From: Methanoculleus sp. UBA77
GTDB lineage: Archaea > Halobacteriota > Methanomicrobia > Methanomicrobiales > Methanoculleaceae
Assembly: GCA_002499455.1 (NCBI GenBank)
Contig: DALN01000015.1
Coordinates: 1 to 10,426, forward strand
Length of the DNA: 10,426 nucleotides
Direction of reading: 5' to 3'
The notes beneath the pieces are model-generated. The model did not search any database and was not told where the DNA came from. It saw only the letters and a program-made list of their open reading frames with translations. Both the position numbers and the translations under genes were made by a program. Positions 4,670-10,426 of the stretch are shown here, piece after piece (position 1 is the first letter of the stretch; each line of letters starts with the position of its first letter).

Positions 4670-7435
4670 ATGTCACCTGATGATGTTACCCCCGCAACGG
4701 AGGAGGGGGAGCGGCTCCGGCAGGTCTACAGAGAGGACGTGCCCTGGCGCCGGTGGGGGCCCTACCTGAGCGAACGGCAGTGGGGAACGGTGAGAGAGGA
4801 CTACAGCGACGACGGTAATGCCTGGGCGTACTTCCCCCACGACCACGCACGTTCCCGCACCTACCTCTGGGGGGAGGACGGGATTGCCGGCATCTCGGAC
4901 GATTCGCAGCGCCTCTGTTTTGCCCTTGCCCTCTGGAACGGTGCCGACCCCATCCTCAAGGAGCGGCTCTTCGGTCTGACCAACGCCGAGGGGAACCACG
5001 GCGAGGACGTGAAGGAGTACTACTACTACCTCGACAACACCCCGACCCACGCCTACATGAAGTACCTCTACAAGTACCCGCAGACGGCGTTCCCCTACAA
5101 CGACCTTGTCGCGACGAACCGGAGCCGCACCCGGGACGAGCCGGAGTACGAACTGATCGATACCGGCATATTCGACGGCGACCGCTACTTCGACGTCTTT
5201 GTCGAGTACGCGAAGGCCTCCACCGACGACATCCTGATCCGGATCACCGTGCATAACCGCGGACCCGAGGAGGCGGCCCTGCACCTGCTGCCCACCCTCT
5301 GGTTCCGCAACACCTGGTGGATCGAGCGGGGCACGAGGAAGCCCCTCCTCGCGCAGGTGGAAGGCCCGCCCGGCACGAGCGTCGTCCACGCCGTCGACCC
5401 GGCTCTCGGGGACCGGTATCTCCACTGCGAGGGCGCGCCCGAACTCCTCTTCACCGAGAACGAGACGAACACGGAGCGCCTCTTTGAGAGACCCAACGCC
5501 TCGCCGTTCGTCAAAGACGGCATCAACAACTACGTCGTCGAGGGGCGGACCGATGCCGTGAACCCCGGCCGGACCGGGACGAAGTCTTCGGCGTACTTCA
5601 CGATGACCGTCCCCCCCGGCGAGAGCCGGGAGATCCGGCTGCGGCTGAACGAGACGCCTCCTGCGGCCGGGGAGGACCTGTTCGGGGAGAGGTTCGAGGA
5701 GATCTTTGAGGCGCGGGCAAAGGAGGCCGACGCGTTCTACGACAACATCACCCCCCCGTCGGTCAGCCCCGATGCGGCGAACGTGATGCGCCAGGCACTC
5801 GCCGGCATGCTCTGGACGAAGCAGTACTACTTCTACGACCTGGACCGCTGGCTCCGGCAGCACGGGTCCAACATGGCTCAGGGCAGCCAGCGGGCCGTCC
5901 GCAACAGCCAGTGGTTCCACATGTACAACGCGGACATCATATCCATGCCCGACAAGTGGGAGTATCCCTGGTACGCGGCCTGGGACCTCGCGTTCCACCT
6001 GGGTGCGTTCACGATGATCGATCCGGACTTCGCCAAACGGCAGCTGGAACTGATCCTCGACGAGCGCTACCTCCACCCGAACGGTCAGCTCCCGGCCTAC
6101 GAGTGGAACTTCAGCGACGTCAATCCCCCGGTGCACGCCTGGGCGGCCCTCTTCGTCTACCGTGTCGAGGAGGAGGTCTTCGGCGTGAGCGATATCCGGT
6201 TCCTCGAGAAGGTGTTTCAGAAACTCCTGATGAACTTCACCTGGTGGGTGAACCGCAAGGACCGCTACGGCCAGAACGTCTTTGAAGGAGGGTTCCTCGG
6301 TCTCGACAACATCGGCGTCTTCGACCGCAGCGCAACCATCCCGTCGGGAGGATACCTGGAGCAGTCCGACGGGACGGCGTGGATGGCGCTCTACTGCCAG
6401 AACATGCTCGAGATCGCCGTAACGCTTGCCGCTCACGATCCGGCCTACGAGGCACTCGCCATCAAGTTCTACGAGCACTTCCTCTGGATCGCGTCTGCGA
6501 TGAACCGCATGGGCGAGAACCAGGAGGGGATGTGGGATGAGTGGGACGGATTCTTCTACGACCTCCTGCACCTGCCGGACGGGAGCGCGACGCGACTGCG
6601 GGTCCGGACCCTCGTCGGGCTCCTCGCCCTCTGCTCGAGCACCGTCTTCTCCCCGGAACTCTTCAAAGAGGCGTCCGTATTCCAGGAACGCGCACGCTGG
6701 TTCACCCGGAAACACCCGCTGCTCACGGCCAACATCACGTCGCCCGGCCGGCCCGGGTTCCACGGCCGCCGCCTTCTCTCCCTGGTGAACGAGGAGAGGC
6801 TGCGCCGGATCCTTGCCCGGATGCTCGACGAGAAGGAGTTCCTGAGCGACTACGGCATCCGCTCCATCTCCCGCGTCCATGCAGAGGAGCCCTACACCTT
6901 CGTCCTGGACGGGCAGGAGTTCAGGGTCGAGTACCAGCCGGCGGAGTCCAATACGGAGATGTTCGGCGGAAACTCGAACTGGCGGGGGCCGATCTGGTTC
7001 CCGATGAACATGCTGATCATCCGGAGCCTGCTCAACCTCTATGCGTTCTACGGGAACAGTTTCACCATCGAGTGCCCGACCGGGTCGGGGAACTGGATGA
7101 ACCTCTACGAGGTGAGCGAGGAGATCAAGAACCGGCTCGAGCGGATCTTCCTCCGCGGCGAGGACGGCCGGCGCCCGGTCTTCGGGCAGGTGGCGAAGTT
7201 CCAGGAAGACCCGCACTGGCGCGATTACATCCTCTTCTACGAGTACTTCCACGGCGATAACGGCGCAGGGCTGGGCGCGAGCCACCAGACCGGATGGACC
7301 GGCATCATCGCACGGCTCATCCAGGGATACGCGTATCTAAGGCCGGAGCAGATCCTGACACCGGCAGCAAGGCAGCTCACCTACAGGAAAAGAGCGGCTC
7401 CCCCGCCTCCTCCGGAGGCGCCGGTCCCCCGTTGA
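4670..7435 (+). CDS. GH63-type (MGH1-like) glucosidase, cytoplasmic
   Basis: A 921-residue glycoside hydrolase of the large 'glucosidase' family related to GH63 mannosyl-oligosaccharide glucosidase and the MGH1-like (alpha/alpha)6-barrel hydrolases. The N-terminal signature is clear: W26-RRWGPYLSERQWGTVREDYS, then a DHARSR and GEDG-AGISD stretch. An N-terminal beta-sandwich (about 1-370) precedes the helical barrel (about 385-900). In the barrel, AAWD439LAFH supplies the likely general acid, GMWDEWDGFFYD (620-631) and TEMFGG (762-767) are acidic active-site candidates, and NWRGPIW (770-776) is the family's conserved late motif. There is no signal peptide, so it acts in the cytoplasm, probably removing glucose from an alpha-glucoside, a glucosylated compatible solute or an endogenous oligosaccharide; the substrate is unknown. 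The frame is open back to 4538, but the added 44 residues are low-complexity and overlap the channel gene, whereas ATG 4670 lies where the promoter predicts the transcript start. The Pro-rich C-tail is not conserved. Confidence 0.88.
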   Translation: MSPDDVTPATEEGERLRQVYREDVPWRRWGPYLSERQWGTVREDYSDDGNAWAYFPHDHARSRTYLWGEDGIAGISDDSQRLCFALALWNGADPILKERLFGLTNAEGNHGEDVKEYYYYLDNTPTHAYMKYLYKYPQTAFPYNDLVATNRSRTRDEPEYELIDTGIFDGDRYFDVFVEYAKASTDDILIRITVHNRGPEEAALHLLPTLWFRNTWWIERGTRKPLLAQVEGPPGTSVVHAVDPALGDRYLHCEGAPELLFTENETNTERLFERPNASPFVKDGINNYVVEGRTDAVNPGRTGTKSSAYFTMTVPPGESREIRLRLNETPPAAGEDLFGERFEEIFEARAKEADAFYDNITPPSVSPDAANVMRQALAGMLWTKQYYFYDLDRWLRQHGSNMAQGSQRAVRNSQWFHMYNADIISMPDKWEYPWYAAWDLAFHLGAFTMIDPDFAKRQLELILDERYLHPNGQLPAYEWNFSDVNPPVHAWAALFVYRVEEEVFGVSDIRFLEKVFQKLLMNFTWWVNRKDRYGQNVFEGGFLGLDNIGVFDRSATIPSGGYLEQSDGTAWMALYCQNMLEIAVTLAAHDPAYEALAIKFYEHFLWIASAMNRMGENQEGMWDEWDGFFYDLLHLPDGSATRLRVRTLVGLLALCSSTVFSPELFKEASVFQERARWFTRKHPLLTANITSPGRPGFHGRRLLSLVNEERLRRILARMLDEKEFLSDYGIRSISRVHAEEPYTFVLDGQEFRVEYQPAESNTEMFGGNSNWRGPIWFPMNMLIIRSLLNLYAFYGNSFTIECPTGSGNWMNLYEVSEEIKNRLERIFLRGEDGRRPVFGQVAKFQEDPHWRDYILFYEYFHGDNGAGLGASHQTGWTGIIARLIQGYAYLRPEQILTPAARQLTYRKRAAPPPPPEAPVPR

Positions 7436-7454
7436 GGGCTCATGCGGCCCACTC

Positions 7455-7466
7455 CTGTTTTTTATA
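7455..7466 (+). promoter_or_regulatory. T-tract and TATA element between the glucosidase and the DUF308-like gene
   Basis: A run of six T (7458-7463) 22 bases after the glucosidase stop is the type of U-rich signal that ends archaeal transcripts. It runs into TTTATA (7461-7466), a TATA-like element whose start site would fall near 7489, about 23 bases before the TTG start of the next gene. The one short stretch may therefore both end one transcript and start another. A 7-bp hairpin (CGCCTCC 7404-7410, GGAGGCG 7414-7420) lies in the last codons of the glucosidase, upstream of the tract. Confidence 0.4.
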
Positions 7467-7511
7467 CGAGTATGTCCAGAGATCCAGTTACGGAGTCTGT
7501 GAGGAGCAAGG

Positions 7512-8429
7512 TTGAGCACGCTTGAGTCGTATCTCGATGCACTGCACCAGGGGGTCTTCCAGGTCGTCGTCCCGAAGGACCTGGTGACCGAACCGCTCGA
7601 TCCGGCCTGGAAACGGTCTGCCATCAACGTCCCGAGCCCGGGCACCATCGCGAGCTACCGGAAGGGCCAGTACCACGCCCACGAGACGGCGACGGAGTAC
7701 CGCGTCCACCTGGACCGGTACGACCCCGAGAAGAACCCCATCATGCACCTGATCGACGACGCCCCTCTGATCCTCATGATCCACGAGACGATGGAGACCA
7801 TCCTCGTGACGGGCAGGGATGCGACGCGGAGGGATCCCCGGCAGCGCCTTGCCGACCAGCAGGTGAGCTGGAGGCTCCGGATGGGATCTGGAGTGCTTCT
7901 GTGGGTGATAGCCACGATCCTTCTCATCCTGGCGTTCACGGATCTTGAACCCGTCTTTACCGTAATCCTGCCGTCCTTCGTTCTCTTTCTCGGGCTTCTC
8001 ACGATCGCTAAGGGCATCCTGCAGAGGGACCGAAAGGAGCAGGGAAACAAGGAGATCGTCCGGGGGAGCCTTATGGCAGGCGCAGCGATTGCCCTATTCG
8101 TCTTCTGGGAACTGTACCTCATCCTCATGCTGCTGATTCTCGCGGTCTGGTTCTTTGCCAGCGCCGCCGTCACGCTGCTCCGGGCATTTCGGGAGCGAGG
8201 GAATTTGCCGCAGGGCTTCTGGTATACGCTCGGGCTGGGCGTAAGTTCGCTGGTTCTCGGGGTCCTTGCCGTGACCCTGCCCGGGTGGCTGGTCGATCTC
8301 CTTGTCTTCCTGTTCGCCGGGCTTGTGCTCATGGCGGGGGCGTTCACGCTTCTGGACGCATGGGGGTTGAGGAATGCCGCCCGGCTGATGGAGGGGGACG
8401 AGGTTCCGGTGACCGCCCCTCACGGATAA
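7512..8429 (+). CDS. Membrane protein with HdeD/DUF308-like six-helix C-terminal region
   Basis: A 305-residue protein with a soluble N-terminal part (1 to about 122) that I do not recognise, followed by six predicted membrane helices at about 126-142, 148-170, 183-199, 200-223, 235-256 and 258-281. The helical part, with short basic loops (QRDRKEQGNK, RAFRERGN) and paired helices, resembles the HdeD/DUF308 family, named for an E. coli acid-resistance protein; the biochemical activity of that family is unknown. The N-terminal part contains a charged HETATEYRVHLDRYD stretch and an IHETMETI helix and is presumably cytoplasmic. No ATG lies near the start of the conserved part; TTG 7512 is chosen because GAGGAG at 7501-7506 ends five bases upstream. 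The gene probably has its own promoter at about 7460-7466. It converges on the sensor gene, and their coding ends overlap by 10 bp. HdeD-like is a topology-based call; the N-terminal domain is hypothetical. Confidence 0.65.
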   Translation: MSTLESYLDALHQGVFQVVVPKDLVTEPLDPAWKRSAINVPSPGTIASYRKGQYHAHETATEYRVHLDRYDPEKNPIMHLIDDAPLILMIHETMETILVTGRDATRRDPRQRLADQQVSWRLRMGSGVLLWVIATILLILAFTDLEPVFTVILPSFVLFLGLLTIAKGILQRDRKEQGNKEIVRGSLMAGAAIALFVFWELYLILMLLILAVWFFASAAVTLLRAFRERGNLPQGFWYTLGLGVSSLVLGVLAVTLPGWLVDLLVFLFAGLVLMAGAFTLLDAWGLRNAARLMEGDEVPVTAPHG

Positions 8430-10426
8430 TGCTTCTTCAGGAACTCCTTCACTTTCCTTGAGACCAGCCACCCCTGGTCGAGCCGGTCGATGATCGCATC
8501 GATGGCCCAGGCCTGCTCGATGATCTTTCTGTCGAGATCCGTGTCCCCTATCTCCGCAAGGCCGATGATGACGGTGAGGGGGTTGCGGATGGAGTCGTTT
8601 AAGACGGCAAGCTGCTCGATGTTCTCCTCGATCTGGAGGAACGCCCGCTTCTTGAGGTCCTCCAGCAGGTGCCGCTCGGAGGTGTCGCGGGCGCTTGCGA
8701 GCACCAGTTGCCGGTCGCCGATCGTCACCGGGAATGCCGTGACCTCCACGGCGGTGCGGGTACCGTCGTCGCGGAGAGGAGCAAACTCGACCGGGCCGGC
8801 AGTGGTCCCGGCCGCGAGCTCGTGCAGCATCGCCTTCACCTTGAAGAGTTCATCCTGCGGCACGAACCCGGCTCCGAGGAGGCTCTTGCCGATGAACTCC
8901 TCCTTCGGGTCTCCCGCCATCCTCTCGGCCGCCCGGTTTGCGTCGATCAGGATCCCGTTCATATCGGCAAGGAAGAGAGCGTCCGGGGAGTACTCAAGGA
9001 GGATCTTCAGCCGCTCCTCCGAGCTCCTCAACGCTTCCTCGGCCTGCTTGCGCTCGGTCACGTCCATCAGGCTGCCGATGATCGCCGGCCGCCCCTCAAA
9101 GTGGAGGCGGCCGGCGAAGTTCTCGAGGCGTATCTTCCGTCCGTCCTTGCGGACCCCGCAGAACTCGTGGTGCACCGACCCTATATCGCCGGAGAGGAGG
9201 GCCTGCAGCCGCCTGAAGAACTCCTCCTTCTCCTCCGGGGCGACCAGGGAGGTGTGTCTGCCGGGATCGTAGATCTCGGCGCGCGTGTAGCCGAAGATCT
9301 CGGCAAACCGGGGGTTGACATACTCGAAATGGCCGTCCTGAAAGAGATAGACTCCCACCGGCGAGTGCTCCACCGGGTTCCGGTAGACCTCCTCGTTCAT
9401 CGTCCGCAGGATCGCCGAGCCGATGATGCTTGCCGCCGCCTGGAGCGCATCGATCTCCGCCGGTGACCAGGTGCGCTCTTGCCGTGTCTCGTCAAAGCCG
9501 ACAAAGCCCCACCACCGTTCATGGACGAAGATCGGGACGGCCGCGATGGACCGGATCCCCTGGGGCTCAAGATACGCCCGCTCGTCCGGGGGGAACGTCC
9601 GCACCGCCCCGGCGATCGCCCTCCCGGCCGCGAGTTCCCCGTGCCACCGGGGAACCGCGCTGTAGGGGACGTTCTGGAGGGCCGGGTTGGCGCTCCCGGC
9701 GGCGACGCCCTCCGCCGTCCACTCCCACCGCCGGCTGCAGGCGGGTTCGCCGGTCGCGGGATCCGTGTCGTTCTCGAAGATATAGACCCTGCTGACATCG
9801 GCGGCCCTGCCGAACCGCTCGAGCACCTCCTGCATCTGCTCTCTCCAGTCCGCTTCCTTGAGGAACCGGTCCGCCGCAAAGTTCACCGCGTCCATGATGG
9901 CGTTGTGCCGGCAGAGGGCCTCGGACGCCTTCTTCCGCCCGGTGATATCCTCAAAGAGGTAGAGCCTCCCGAAGTACCGGTCGTCAGCGTCACGGATCTG
10001 GGTGGAGAACCGCCGGATATGCCGGCCGTCGGTGAGCTCGATCTCGTCCTCGAGCACCGAGCGGTTCTCGCTATCCTGGAGCGGCGTGCAGGTGAGGGCA
10101 GCCGCCTCCCTGTCCTTGACGAGCGGGGCGCAGAGAGAGACGATATCGCTGTTCTTGAGGTTCCCGGCCTTCATCTTGTCTTCCAGGTGCGAGAGTTCCC
10201 ACATCTCGCAGAACCTGCTGTTGAAGTAGAGGATCTCGTCTGTCCGGCTGTCGAAGACGTAATACGCGAGCGGGGAGGCCTGTGCCATCCGGGAGAGGAG
10301 GGCCTCGTTCCACCGGAGCCGCTCCTCCACCTGCCGCTCGCTGGTGACGTCGCGGCCGCACCCCACGGTCCCGATCATCCGGCCGTCCTCGTCCCGGAAC
10401 GGGGCTTTGATGACGTCGAGGAAGAG
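8420..10426 (-). CDS. Multi-PAS/GAF sensor protein with degenerate HisKA-like end, 5' end outside window
   Basis: The last 668 residues of a sensor are visible, read leftward; the frame stays open to the window edge. The first ATG in the window (10378) is not the start, because the 16 codons before it (L-F-L-D-V-I-K-A-P-F-R-D-E-D-G-R) are the end of a PAS domain. Domains in visible numbering: PAS remnant 1-28, PAS 44-163 (ends LYLFEDITGRKK), GAF 177-341 (WWGFVGFDE), PAS 349-460 (SPVGVYLF, FGYTRAEI, GSLMDVTERKQ), PAS 473-584 (YSPDALFLAD, ends ARDTSERH), and an 80-residue helical tail 591-668. The tail contains NDSIRNPLTVIIGLAEI, recognisable as a histidine kinase dimerisation box, but Ser612 replaces the phosphoacceptor His and there is no ATPase domain before the stop. 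It therefore senses small ligands, light or redox through unknown cofactors and probably signals by protein contact. No membrane helix is visible. The terminal domain is typical of multi-PAS proteins in methanogens. Confidence 0.88.
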   Translation of the reverse strand, partial: LFLDVIKAPFRDEDGRMIGTVGCGRDVTSERQVEERLRWNEALLSRMAQASPLAYYVFDSRTDEILYFNSRFCEMWELSHLEDKMKAGNLKNSDIVSLCAPLVKDREAAALTCTPLQDSENRSVLEDEIELTDGRHIRRFSTQIRDADDRYFGRLYLFEDITGRKKASEALCRHNAIMDAVNFAADRFLKEADWREQMQEVLERFGRAADVSRVYIFENDTDPATGEPACSRRWEWTAEGVAAGSANPALQNVPYSAVPRWHGELAAGRAIAGAVRTFPPDERAYLEPQGIRSIAAVPIFVHERWWGFVGFDETRQERTWSPAEIDALQAAASIIGSAILRTMNEEVYRNPVEHSPVGVYLFQDGHFEYVNPRFAEIFGYTRAEIYDPGRHTSLVAPEEKEEFFRRLQALLSGDIGSVHHEFCGVRKDGRKIRLENFAGRLHFEGRPAIIGSLMDVTERKQAEEALRSSEERLKILLEYSPDALFLADMNGILIDANRAAERMAGDPKEEFIGKSLLGAGFVPQDELFKVKAMLHELAAGTTAGPVEFAPLRDDGTRTAVEVTAFPVTIGDRQLVLASARDTSERHLLEDLKKRAFLQIEENIEQLAVLNDSIRNPLTVIIGLAEIGDTDLDRKIIEQAWAIDAIIDRLDQGWLVSRKVKEFLKKHYP

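Noticed and set aside
4673..7285. 870-codon open frame antisense to the glucosidase
   Set aside because: It is a GC-rich shadow: Val/Glu/Leu/Arg-rich with no recognisable motif, exactly opposite a gene whose family signatures are unmistakable.
10378..10378. ATG at 10378 as the start of the sensor gene
   Set aside because: The 16 upstream in-frame codons continue a PAS domain up to the window edge, so the true start lies outside.

Overview
The window looks like a piece of a high-GC euryarchaeal chromosome, most likely a methanogen of the order Methanomicrobiales (Methanoculleus-like). This rests on the strong GC bias in all genes, archaeal BRE/TATA-type promoter elements ahead of several genes, GGAG/GGTGAT ribosome binding sites, and a PAS/GAF sensor whose degenerate dimerisation box resembles multi-PAS proteins familiar from methanogens. 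The assignment is inference from gene content and style; no rRNA or methanogenesis gene is present to settle it.

Layout, left to right. At the extreme left edge a minus-strand gene probably begins and runs out of the window, with a promoter and ribosome binding site visible. Next, on the plus strand, are a LURP-one-related (tubby-like fold) protein (233-769), a structured leader region (about 837-1049), a 12-helix sugar porter of the major facilitator superfamily (1050-2432), an AT-rich intergenic region with two candidate promoters and an inverted repeat, a pentameric ligand-gated ion channel homologue with two extra N-terminal beta-sandwich modules (2653-4557), a large GH63-type glucosidase-like hydrolase that may be translated from a leaderless transcript (4670-7435), and a membrane protein with a C-terminal HdeD/DUF308-like six-helix region (7512-8429). 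The last gene, on the minus strand, is a multi-PAS/GAF sensor that enters from the right edge and converges on the membrane protein with a 10-bp overlap of the reading frames.

Working together: the sugar porter and the cytoplasmic glycoside hydrolase would make sense as an uptake-and-hydrolysis pair for a glucoside or compatible solute, which is unusual for a methanogen that does not ferment sugars. They flank the ion channel, but each plus-strand gene from the sugar porter on appears to have its own promoter, so this is a neighbourhood and not a clear operon. The channel is the most striking gene: it carries the whole pentameric-channel hallmark set (W-x-D, YPFDTQ Pro-loop, pre-M1 Arg, M1 Pro, M2-M3 'LP' loop) in an archaeal genome. 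No CRISPR array, tRNA, rRNA, insertion sequence or phage gene was seen. No gene-free stretch exceeds 300 bases: 12-232 holds a divergent promoter and otherwise nothing recognisable, 770-1049 holds the sugar-porter leader, and 2433-2652 holds promoters and an inverted repeat.
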